5,527 nucleotides of DNA, from contig CANHEC010000183.1 of the NCBI GenBank assembly GCA_947459455.1, positions 1-5,527 of the forward strand, read 5' to 3'. Each line of letters starts with the position of its first letter. The first letter of the stretch is position 1. The DNA is from Chitinophagaceae bacterium (GTDB taxonomy: Bacteria; Bacteroidota; Bacteroidia; Chitinophagales; Chitinophagaceae). The position numbers and the translations under genes are program-made. A model generated the notes under the pieces. That model was given only the letters and a program-made list of their open reading frames with translations. It did not search any database and was not told where the DNA came from. This document shows, one piece after another, positions 1 through 4,812 of the stretch.

Positions 1-659
1 TACCCGGCCAGCACGAACTGCTGATAGAACACCACGAAAGCAAGGAAGGGCACCACCTGCTGGTGTACCCGTTTGAAGGCAGGCAGGTGCACGAAGCCAT
101 GAGTGCCATCCTCGCCTATCGCATCAGCCGGCTGGTACCTATCACATTCTCCATCGCCATGAATGATTATGGCTTTGAACTACTGAGCGACCAGCCCATT
201 CCGGTAGACGATACCAACGTGTATGAACTATTTAGCACCGATGACCTGCTGACGGCCATGCAGCACAGCGCCAACCACGTAGAAATGGCGATGCGCAAGT
301 TTCGCGACATAGCCGTTATCGGCGGCCTCGTGTTTCAGGGCATGCCGGGCGAACAAAAAAAAGCCCGACACCTGCAGGCATCGGCTTCGCTCATCTTTAA
401 GGTGTTCAAAGATTTTGACCCCGACAACCTGCTGCTGCGGCAAGCCTATCAGGAAGTGTATGAACAACAAATGGAAGAAGTAAGACTGCGCACCGCTATG
501 CAGCGTATTTTGCGCCAGCCCATTATTATCCGCTGGCCGGCAAGGTTTACACCGCTTTCCTTCCCCATCATTGCTGATGGTCTCAATCGCAACAATCTGT
601 CGTCGGAAAACCTGGAGGCACGAATTAAGAAAATGGCAGCCGCCCTCAATGAAAGCTAG
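1..659 (+). CDS. Ligase-associated Lhr-type DEXH-box DNA helicase, C-terminal part (5' end outside window)
   Basis: The reading frame is open from the left edge (first full codon at 3) to a TAG at 657-659, giving about 218 C-terminal residues. The motor domains and the start lie outside the window. The visible part matches my memory of the Lhr core / DEAD-H associated domain of the helicases that accompany ATP-dependent DNA ligases in bacterial DNA-damage operons. Diagnostic stretches are YPFEGRQVHEAMSAILAYR just after the edge, then TFSIAMNDYGFELLS, then the block around IAVIGGLVFQGMPGEQKKAR and the FDPDNLLLRQAYQEV segment. Those helicases are ATP-driven 3'-5' DNA translocases of roughly 800 residues that act in the cytoplasm; this is family knowledge, not seen here. 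The usual partner PdeM (phosphoesterase) does not follow downstream, so any ligase or nuclease partners must lie upstream. The frame looks intact to the stop. The family call is fairly secure and the precise substrate is unknown. Confidence 0.88.
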   Translation, partial: PGQHELLIEHHESKEGHHLLVYPFEGRQVHEAMSAILAYRISRLVPITFSIAMNDYGFELLSDQPIPVDDTNVYELFSTDDLLTAMQHSANHVEMAMRKFRDIAVIGGLVFQGMPGEQKKARHLQASASLIFKVFKDFDPDNLLLRQAYQEVYEQQMEEVRLRTAMQRILRQPIIIRWPARFTPLSFPIIADGLNRNNLSSENLEARIKKMAAALNES

Positions 660-719
660 GCCCGGCGCCGTGCCTTTTGTATCTTACCGGTGTTGGTGTT
701 CAAAAGCCATTGACCCCTT
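659..719 (+). promoter_or_regulatory. Short gap with weak hairpin and weak promoter-like element before the GldM-like gene
   Basis: A GC-rich imperfect hairpin starts at the helicase stop codon: GGC at 659-661 pairs with GCC at 672-674, and CG at 663-664 pairs with CG at 669-670. It is followed by TTTT at 675-678, which could be a weak terminator. TATCTTAC at 680-687 resembles the Bacteroidota -7 element TAnnTTTG (two mismatches), but I see no matching -33 TTTG at the usual distance. Either function is possible and neither is strong. The 60-bp gap could also simply be read through from the helicase gene. Confidence 0.25.
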
Positions 720-1337
720 ATGCGATACTTTTTTGTTTTGATAGCCGTATGGACCAGCAGCACTGTACAATCCTCTGCACAGGCCATTCGCCTGCAAAAC
801 ATGACCGCGTACGATGTACAGGACAAACGCTTGTACATCGGTATCGACAACAAGCTACGCATGCAGCCACCCCGATCGGTGGATAGTGTGTACGGCGAAG
901 GATGCCAGGCCCGCATAGCAGGCGACACCATCTTTGTAACTGTACAAACGGAAGGACCAGCCACGGTGGTTGGTCGCACCAAAGCAGGCCTGCTTCGTTT
1001 TGAATACGAAGCTGTGCCACTACCGGCACTTCGGCTGTACCTCGAAGGCCACGCCCCGGGTACTATTTTCCTGTCGCGGTTTATTTATGGCCAAAAGCTG
1101 ATGATAGAAACCAATGGTAAAGACTTTTGGAGTAAAGTGAAGGTCATTCGCTTTGCAGCAGCTATCAACAACCAACCGGTCATCAATGCAGGCACTGCAC
1201 CCAACAGCGTACTTACCGATGCCATTAAGCGAGCCCCGCCGGGCAGCCAGCTGGTGATAACAGCAGTAGAACTGGAGCACAAGTATACCCACCGCCGAAG
1301 AATGTTTACCACCAACCAGGTCATCATCATTCAATAG
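720..1337 (+). CDS. Secreted protein with free-standing GldM C-terminal-like domains
   Basis: A 205-residue protein with an N-terminal signal peptide: MRY, then a hydrophobic stretch from about residue 4, then an SAQA-type cleavage region near residues 19-22. After it comes RLYIGIDNKLRM (37-48), the way the periplasmic repeats of GldM begin (a 'LYxGxDN' strand). A FEYEAVPLPALR segment (94-105) resembles the FRVKxVPDP strand of GldM. The end (about 139-205) resembles its last domain: KVIRF, a conserved NAG, a helix ending in AIKRAPPGSQLVITAVEL, and a terminal VIIIQ strand. In GldM these domains form the periplasmic shaft of the GldLM motor of type IX secretion and gliding. This protein has no room for the GldM transmembrane or coiled-coil part, so it cannot be the motor. 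A periplasmic binding or adaptor role is inference. The match is from memory and rests on motif order; an unrelated Ig-like protein is the alternative. The gene lies 60 bp after the helicase, same strand, and ends facing a convergent gene. Confidence 0.58.
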   Translation: MRYFFVLIAVWTSSTVQSSAQAIRLQNMTAYDVQDKRLYIGIDNKLRMQPPRSVDSVYGEGCQARIAGDTIFVTVQTEGPATVVGRTKAGLLRFEYEAVPLPALRLYLEGHAPGTIFLSRFIYGQKLMIETNGKDFWSKVKVIRFAAAINNQPVINAGTAPNSVLTDAIKRAPPGSQLVITAVELEHKYTHRRRMFTTNQVIIIQ

Positions 1338-1349
1338 CTTGCTTCTTTT

Positions 1350-1359
1350 CTGTCGACAG
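1350..1359. repeat. Perfect 10-bp palindrome CTGTCGACAG
   Basis: CTGTCGACAG reads identically on both strands and starts 12 bp after the stop codon of the GldM-like gene. The symmetry does not extend further. It has no T-tract and no second copy in the window, so a function (protein site or short stem) cannot be claimed. Confidence 0.4.
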
Positions 1360-1366
1360 TATTCAG

Positions 1367-1408
1367 TTGAAAATTGGCAATGCCCGGTTAGCAACTGGCA
1401 ATCGATAA
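1367..1408. repeat. Heptamer array, about 6 degenerate units (type TTGGCAA)
   Basis: The sequence divides into 7-bp units. The clearest are TTGGCAA (1374-1380), TTAGCAA (1388-1394) and CTGGCAA (1395-1401). Flanking units TTGAAAA, TGCCCGG and TCGATAA keep the phase but are more diverged. With only three good copies this array is weaker than the octamer arrays, but the exact 7-bp spacing supports it. Confidence 0.5.
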
Positions 1409-1423
1409 GCTGCAGGGGCGTCT

Positions 1424-1488
1424 CTTATCTACATCGTTATCTTGGCCTTGGCCTTAGCCTTAACCTTAACCTCCACCTTGCCCTGCGC
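1424..1488. repeat. Hexamer array, about 10 degenerate units (type TTRRCC)
   Basis: A 6-bp period runs through the segment. Core units from 1442 are TTGGCC twice, TTAGCC once, TTAACC twice, then TCCACC and TTGCCC. More diverged units in the same phase (CTTATC, TACATC, GTTATC) lie on the left. On the minus strand it reads as GGTTAA / GGCTAA / GGCCAA blocks. The sequential drift from one unit type to the next looks like slippage plus point mutation (inference). Confidence 0.65.
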
Positions 1489-1490
1489 TT

Positions 1491-1520
1491 CATGAGATTC
1501 CTCCTGCGTCGGAATGACGA
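1491..1520. repeat. REP-like inverted repeat element
   Basis: ATTCC at 1497-1501 and GGAAT at 1511-1515 form a 5-bp inverted repeat around a 9-nt loop (TCCTGCGTC), flanked by GAG/TGA on the left and GACGA on the right. The wording 'GAGATTCCTCC...TCGGAATGAC' is familiar to me as a short dispersed intergenic repeat of Bacteroidota and other genomes; that is recall, not a search. It sits between the hexamer and octamer arrays. Only one copy is in the window, so its repeated nature cannot be shown here. Confidence 0.45.
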
Positions 1521-1524
1521 TACG

Positions 1525-1612
1525 CCTCGAACATTCGAACTCTCGAACATTGGAACCTTCGAACTTGTGAACTCGTGAACTTGTGAACTCGTGAACGCTC
1601 GAACATTGGAAC
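1525..1612. repeat. Octamer tandem array A, 11 units (NNNNGAAC)
   Basis: Eleven consecutive 8-bp units with no break in phase, each ending in GAAC. Unit types include CCTCGAAC, ATTCGAAC, TCTCGAAC, ATTGGAAC and CTTCGAAC, and an alternation of TTGTGAAC and TCGTGAAC repeated twice (1565-1596). The last four bases are invariant and the first four vary. Beyond 1612 the phase dissolves (TGCTGAAA and so on). Confidence 0.85.
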
Positions 1613-1616
1613 TGCT

Positions 1617-1644
1617 GAAAAGTGAAAGGTCAAAGGTGAAAACC
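1617..1644. repeat. Heptamer array, 4 units (type GAAAGGT)
   Basis: Four 7-bp units sit between the two octamer arrays: GAAAAGT (1617-1623), GAAAGGT (1624-1630), CAAAGGT (1631-1637) and GAAAACC (1638-1644). The period differs from the flanking 8-bp arrays. The sequence from 1645 to about 1670 shows no clear repeat. Confidence 0.55.
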
Positions 1645-1670
1645 ACCAAACGCATCGACCAGCACCCAAC

Positions 1671-1750
1671 TCGTGAACTTGTGAACACTTGAACTCTCGA
1701 ACATTCAAACATTCGAACATTCAAACTCTCAAACTTTCGAACGCTCGAAC
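1671..1750. repeat. Octamer tandem array B, 10 units (NNNNRAAC)
   Basis: Ten consecutive 8-bp units, each ending in GAAC or AAAC. Five unit types are shared with array A (TCGTGAAC, TTGTGAAC, TCTCGAAC, ATTCGAAC, GCTCGAAC); others such as ATTCAAAC (twice), TCTCAAAC, ACTTGAAC and TTTCGAAC occur only here. The phase is shifted by 2 bp relative to array A, so the two are not one interrupted array in register. An eleventh unit, GCTCCCCC, is degenerate and ends three bases before the stop codon (1761-1763) of the ceramidase-like gene. Confidence 0.85.
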
Positions 1751-1760
1751 GCTCCCCCGC

Positions 1761-3116
1761 TCACATCACATCCACCAGTCGCCTGATCAGCTCCGAAAAG
1801 TAAGCCGCATTGCCCGGGCCAAACCAATTCATCACCCGGGTTTCGTAGCCATCATCGTGGTAGCGATTGTCGGGCGTAATGTACCCGCAGTAGCCTCCAT
1901 TGAAACTGGTGACCATCAGGTATTTGCCCTTTTGCCGGGCATAAGCCTGCAGCGGCGCCATCAGTTCGCCTCCAAAATCGCAGGGCAGGCCCACCAGCAA
2001 CAGCTGGCCTATTTTCAGCGCTTTTATTTCGGCCGGATAATCGCCATACAGGCAGCTCCACAGCCAATGCCGAAAGCACCAGTTGCCGGCAAAACGCCAC
2101 TGCGGCTCTCGCAGGCTCAGTGGCAGCGTCACCGGCCACAACTGATCATCCAGCGCAACCGATGCTGCCACAGCGCCCTGCTGCAAACTATCCGCCAGGC
2201 CATTGGCCATGAAAGATAGTTGCTGCCAATCGCTGCCGGCCGGCTCCACCGGCCCCATGCTACCCACCGCCCCCGCCATATACATGGCAAACGGCTGCTG
2301 CTGCTCCAGCCGCGCCAGCAAAGCGCCCGGGTAGTCGGCGCTTAGCTGCAGCACCGTATCGCTAAGGGTGGTAGCATGTGCAGCAAAGCTGTGCAGGGAA
2401 ACCTTTTCGCCGTTGTGCAACAAGGCATGCAACGAATGCAACACATCGTACTCCGGTGCTGCATCGCCCAATACACGGTTACGCACCAGTTGCGGCACAC
2501 GTCTCTCCTCGTACTGCAGCGAGGCCCCCATGGCATGCCGCCCTGCCAGTGCAATGCTCTGGATGATTTGCGCTGCCAGGTTGTTCACCAACTCCTGGCT
2601 ATAGGCGCCGGCAAACAACTCGCCAATGTAGCGCTTGCCCCAGCCACCCAGGCTATTGTGCGTGTGCGTAGCGCCTATGTATACGTTGTTCCACGGCAGG
2701 CCAGCCGCTGCTACCTGCGCTTTTACCAGTTGGGTCACCTCGGGTGGAATGATGAGCAAATCGGCGCTGACAATCGCCACTTTGGTATTGCCCTGCTGCA
2801 GCCAAAGGGTGCGTACATACAAGCTATCATGCACCTGCTGCACAGGCCTGCCCTTCCTATTGCCATAGCCAGCAGTAGGCACGGCATAGTTGGGGCTGAT
2901 GTTTACTTTGGCGTAGCCCACCAGCATTACCGTATCTGCCACCGGTGGCGCATGCGCAGCCGCCAGGCTATCCAGCCGCTGCATCATTTGCCGGTACCAA
3001 TCGGTTTGGGCGTTGGGCGTAGTATCTACCGGCCTTATAAAAAACGGTGCGGCCAGCAGCAGCAGCAACAAAAGGCCCAGCAATACTCTAGCCAACCGGC
3101 GCAGTTGGTTTTTCAT
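1761..3116 (-). CDS. Membrane-anchored neutral/alkaline ceramidase N-terminal family protein
   Basis: A 451-residue protein. Residues 1-9 are basic (RRLAR) and 11-27 form a leucine-rich transmembrane or signal-anchor helix, so the enzyme domain should lie in the periplasm. The fold of the neutral/alkaline non-lysosomal ceramidase N-terminal domain is marked by VGYAKVNISP (66-75), IVSADLL (115-121), the metal-binding ATHTHNSLGGWG (149-160), HSFAAHATTL (242-251), SADYPG (259-264), AGAVGSMGP (281-289), LPCDFGGEL (377-385) and YCGYITPDNRY (409-419) followed by YE (424-425). Likely zinc ligands are H151/H153 and H247. Known ceramidases are about 600 residues or more with a C-terminal Ig-like domain; that is missing here. 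The GDVSP nucleophile motif reads GSMGP (285-289), so the catalytic Ser aligns with Gly288, and the usual Glu of PGE aligns with Asp380. The family is secure, ceramide hydrolysis is not. The upstream gene has its own terminator, so this is probably a separate transcription unit; I see no convincing promoter. Confidence 0.9.
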   Translation of the reverse strand: MKNQLRRLARVLLGLLLLLLLAAPFFIRPVDTTPNAQTDWYRQMMQRLDSLAAAHAPPVADTVMLVGYAKVNISPNYAVPTAGYGNRKGRPVQQVHDSLYVRTLWLQQGNTKVAIVSADLLIIPPEVTQLVKAQVAAAGLPWNNVYIGATHTHNSLGGWGKRYIGELFAGAYSQELVNNLAAQIIQSIALAGRHAMGASLQYEERRVPQLVRNRVLGDAAPEYDVLHSLHALLHNGEKVSLHSFAAHATTLSDTVLQLSADYPGALLARLEQQQPFAMYMAGAVGSMGPVEPAGSDWQQLSFMANGLADSLQQGAVAASVALDDQLWPVTLPLSLREPQWRFAGNWCFRHWLWSCLYGDYPAEIKALKIGQLLLVGLPCDFGGELMAPLQAYARQKGKYLMVTSFNGGYCGYITPDNRYHDDGYETRVMNWFGPGNAAYFSELIRRLVDVM

Positions 3117-3206
3117 ACCAGCAAGTGTACGACGGAAGAAAGAAAAATGCAGCTACCGCTGCAAAGCATGGTGCGCCAGCAGCAGCCAGGACAGCAGCAG
3201 CAGCAA
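3054..3206. repeat. 15-bp CAG direct repeat, two copies
   Basis: CAGCAGCAGCAGCAA occurs at 3054-3068 and again at 3192-3206, 138 bp apart. The first copy encodes part of the leucine run in the signal anchor of the ceramidase-like protein (CTG codons on the minus strand). The second lies in its upstream region, next to further CAG triplets at 3177-3187. Trinucleotide slippage or a local partial duplication could explain it. Confidence 0.6.
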
Positions 3207-3320
3207 ACCGGCTCTTGCCTACCGCCGTTTGGTGCCAAAAACGCTTGATGGCTGGTGCAGCCAGCAGGACGCTGGGCGCCGAACACAGGCAGCATGCACT
3301 ACCAAGCAAAAAAAGGACGC

Positions 3321-3359
3321 AAAAAAAAGCCCGCTGGCCGCCAATGCAAACCAACGGGC
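3321..3359 (-). terminator. Strong intrinsic terminator of the beta-barrel gene
   Basis: Read on the minus strand, GCCCGTTGG (3359-3351) pairs with CCAGCGGGC (3337-3329) in a 9-bp stem with one G-T pair and a 13-nt loop, followed directly by eight T (3328-3321). It begins 17 bases past the stop codon of the beta-barrel gene, a textbook rho-independent terminator. It should isolate the ceramidase-like gene downstream. Confidence 0.88.
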
Positions 3360-3375
3360 AATAAGTATAGCAATG

Positions 3376-4047
3376 CTAAAACCGAAACGCCAAACCGGTA
3401 GTAGCCCTGATTTGACTGAGGTTTTCCTTCTCCCCATCAATCTTCACATTGCCCGACAGCAGGTCGGCATCACCTACCCAACTAATGGCATTGCCCAGCC
3501 GCACCTCAAAGCCAGCTCCCAGCTGGAAGCCCACATTCGACTCTTTGAATTCGGTAGTACCGATGGCACTGCCCGTGAATTTGCTTCGATAGCTGAACAA
3601 TCCAAGGCCGGCCCGGGTATGAAAGAACACCGTGTTTTTATGATTGAAGGGCAGCATATTGCCATAGTGCAGGCCGGTATATCCAATGGTTTCGGTATTA
3701 TCAATCGGAATACTCATAGACCCGCCGCCCGGCACGCCGATGGTATTATTGAACCTGCCCGACTGACTGGACCGCGAAAACGTAGCACCGATGTAGTCAC
3801 GCTTTGAGATCATTACCGCTGCATCAAACGACCACACAAAGCCATTTCGAAGGCTTTTGACATGCGCCTCCAGATTGGGCGGCAAGCTACTCTCAATACG
3901 CCCTAGTTTGAAAAAACCACCAACGCCCGGCTTCAGAAAAATAGCACCCGGCTTTAAGTCCTTCATTGGTTTTGGAGACGCTTCCTGCGCCACACCAGTG
4001 TAGCTGCACACGACAGCCGCCATGCATACGAGGTAAACTTTCATCAT
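3376..4047 (-). CDS. Small outer-membrane beta-barrel protein
   Basis: A protein of 223 residues from the first of two adjacent ATG codons (4047 and 4044). The frame could begin 14 codons upstream, but this start puts a proper signal peptide first: MMK, hydrophobic YLVCMAAVVC, and cleavage near VAQ (about residue 21). The mature part is rich in alternating hydrophobic/polar strands and turns, e.g. GFVWSFDAAVMIS, YIGATFSRS, TVFFHTRAGLGLFSY, NVGFQLGAGFEVRL and ISWVGDADLLSG, and ends in GLAFRF. A terminal phenylalanine after a strand is the usual signal for beta-barrel insertion by the BAM complex. Length and pattern fit the 8-strand porin-like / OmpW-OmpX size class common in Bacteroidota. A GGG-containing loop (around 105-110 of the mature numbering) is unlikely to be functional evidence. 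The substrate or role is unknown. The gene stands alone, with a probable promoter before it and a strong terminator after it. Confidence 0.82.
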   Translation of the reverse strand: MMKVYLVCMAAVVCSYTGVAQEASPKPMKDLKPGAIFLKPGVGGFFKLGRIESSLPPNLEAHVKSLRNGFVWSFDAAVMISKRDYIGATFSRSSQSGRFNNTIGVPGGGSMSIPIDNTETIGYTGLHYGNMLPFNHKNTVFFHTRAGLGLFSYRSKFTGSAIGTTEFKESNVGFQLGAGFEVRLGNAISWVGDADLLSGNVKIDGEKENLSQIRATTGLAFRF

Positions 4048-4063
4048 GTTTGAGCTTTTTATA

Positions 4064-4097
4064 AGTGGATAGAAAGGAAAACCTGACAAACAAAAAA
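4064..4097 (-). promoter_or_regulatory. Possible Bacteroidota-type promoter of the beta-barrel gene
   Basis: On the minus strand TTTTTTG (4097-4091) fits the -33 TTTG element, then a 19-bp spacer, then TATCCACT (4071-4064), which keeps the TA of the -7 TAnnTTTG element but matches its second half poorly. The position would give a 5' leader of about 10-15 bases before the ATG pair. The spacing is right; the -7 match is weak. Confidence 0.35.
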
Positions 4098-4370
4098 CGG
4101 CTGGATGCTTACAGCAATCGTCCCTCTACATCCACTACTTCCCCTTTCGCCACTTGCATCGAAATCGGCAGCACACTCCCGGTAAAGCATTACATCAGCT
4201 GCTTTCGGCCCCCGCTACACAAATCTACCAGCTGGCCATGTGCGCACCTATTCGAAACAGGCATAAACAGCTAATAAACTGATAAATAAACCAGCAACAT
4301 TGACCAGCCCCGGGGCGCAAAAGCGGAAAACAAAACAGGCCCATACGCGGCAACCTGATGATGCAAAGCC

Positions 4371-4389
4371 AACGCCTGCTGCAGGCGTT
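4371..4389. repeat. 19-bp perfect palindrome with one central base
   Basis: AACGCCTGC (4371-4379), T, GCAGGCGTT (4381-4389): nine perfectly complementary pairs around a single base. As RNA it would fold as an 8-bp stem with a 3-nt loop. Neither strand has a proper T-tract after it (TTTGG on plus, GGCTTTGC on minus), so it is a poor intrinsic terminator. A dimeric regulator's site or a structured RNA element is possible. Confidence 0.55.
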
Positions 4390-4459
4390 TGGTGCAAGGT
4401 GCAATACTTAGCGAAATGCCGATAATGCCAAGGGGCACAGGCAGTGTAAAGACAAACCA

Positions 4460-4508
4460 GCCGCAACAAGCGGCATGATAAAAAATTAAGCTACCGGCAC
4501 AATCATGC
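4460..4508 (-). terminator. Possible weak terminator region after the right-hand minus-strand genes
   Basis: On the minus strand there is a 7-bp inverted repeat GCATGAT/ATCATGC (4508-4502 and 4479-4473) whose 22-nt loop contains TTTTTT, then a compact hairpin GCCGC-TTGTT-GCGGC (4474-4460) followed by the T-rich TGGTTTGTCTTT. Neither has the strong stem-plus-T8 form seen at 3321-3359. The placement, 26-75 bases past the stop at 4534, is suitable. Confidence 0.3.
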
Positions 4509-4533
4509 TATAATTCCCATTCCTCAGCCAAGC

Positions 4534-4812
4534 TTACCATGGGCAGCGAAAATCGGCATGACCAAAATCTGCAAGGTTGTTACCTTTGAAATAAACGACC
4601 ACGACCATTACAGCAGAAGTAATATTATTGTCATCCACAATAGAACAACGATGCGTAGAACCCTTCACAACATCTTTTGCAAAAGTGGTCAATGCTGCAT
4701 TGGTGAATCTTGTCATTAGATTAAAATTGCTCCATTCATTTGTGAGGCCCCAGCTATCCATACCTCCTGTTGCCGCGCCACCCATCAACCCACCCAAGCC
4801 ATCTGCCACCAT
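4534..4812 (-). CDS. Hypothetical small Gly-rich protein, probably frameshifted at its 5' end
   Basis: A 92-residue frame from an ATG at 4812 to TAA at 4534. I do not recognise a family. The start is glycine-rich (GLGGLMGGAATGGM, residues 5-18), the middle is polar and helix-like (NLMTRFTNAALTTFAKDVV), and a short VMVVVVYF strand or helix lies near residues 69-76; the end is HADFRCPW. Composition (Asn, Asp, Lys, Thr, Phe) looks protein-like rather than antisense noise. The frame stays open upstream to a TGA at 4843-4845. The preceding gene's stop instead overlaps an ATG in another frame (4871), which runs 28 codons and ends inside this one. A single missing base in the G-rich overlap (4785-4842) would join both into one coupled gene of about 112 residues. 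It may therefore be a frameshifted gene, a sequencing error, or simply a short independent ORF. The Gly motif recalls bacteriocin-like peptides, but no leader consensus is present. Confidence 0.42.
   Translation of the reverse strand: MVADGLGGLMGGAATGGMDSWGLTNEWSNFNLMTRFTNAALTTFAKDVVKGSTHRCSIVDDNNITSAVMVVVVYFKGNNLADFGHADFRCPW

Larger units (their letters stand above)
1338..1760. other. Gene-free convergent intergenic region filled with short-period repeats
   Basis: No credible gene lies in these 423 bp. The region separates the 3' ends of two convergent genes. From 1367 to 1758 almost every stretch falls into an array of short degenerate units: period 7 (1367-1408), period 6 (1424-1488), period 8 (1525-1612), period 7 (1617-1644) and period 8 again (1671-1750), with a REP-like inverted repeat at 1491-1520. 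The last octamer ends 10 bp short of the stop codon of the minus-strand gene. No canonical U-tract terminator is visible for either flanking gene, so the repeats may take part in ending transcription (inference). Confidence 0.8.
4098..4533. other. Intergenic stretch without a supportable gene
   Basis: About 435 bp between the beta-barrel promoter and the next minus-strand ORF. Several short open frames exist on the minus strand (e.g. 4248-4469, Cys/Trp-rich, TTG start; and another hydrophobic frame through the same bases), but none has a good start, a recognisable motif or a length beyond chance. The positive content is a 19-bp palindrome at 4371-4389 and weak inverted repeats at 4460-4508. 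No RNA gene was recognised. Confidence 0.6.

Noticed and set aside
1437..1724. Minus-strand 95-codon frame with an apparent 8-residue repeat (SSxVxxFx)
   Set aside because: An 8-bp DNA period gives an 8-residue repeat in any frame and keeps several frames open at once. The frame also runs through the REP-like and hexamer segments, so it reflects the DNA repeat, not a protein.
1525..1750. Possible CRISPR array
   Set aside because: Units are only 8 bp, contiguous and without spacers, and no cas gene is present.
2376..3248. Long plus-strand open frame (290 codons)
   Set aside because: It lies antisense to the well-supported ceramidase-family gene, is Gln- and Cys-rich without a motif, and follows from the GC-rich codon pattern of the real gene.
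3088..3354. Minus-strand 88-codon frame upstream of the ceramidase-like gene
   Set aside because: It begins at a TTG inside the terminator hairpin, overlaps the next gene's start and has an odd Ala/Cys-rich composition driven by CTG runs.
3013..3807. Plus-strand open frame (264 codons)
   Set aside because: It crosses the start of the ceramidase-like gene, the terminator and the beta-barrel gene on the opposite strand, and has no domain signal.
4109..4189. Minus-strand 27-codon frame whose end looks protein-like (MQVAKGEVVDVEGRLL)
   Set aside because: A stop lies directly upstream and 27 open codons are expected by chance; it could be a gene remnant but there is no supporting evidence.
4248..4469. 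Minus-strand 73-codon frame, and a second hydrophobic frame through the same bases ending in a Leu/Tyr-rich tail
   Set aside because: Two competing frames of similar quality, no good start codon and no recognised motif; the lengths are within chance.
4509..4514. TATAAT on the plus strand
   Set aside because: No -35-like TTGACA at the right distance, no plus-strand gene follows, and Bacteroidota use a different promoter consensus.
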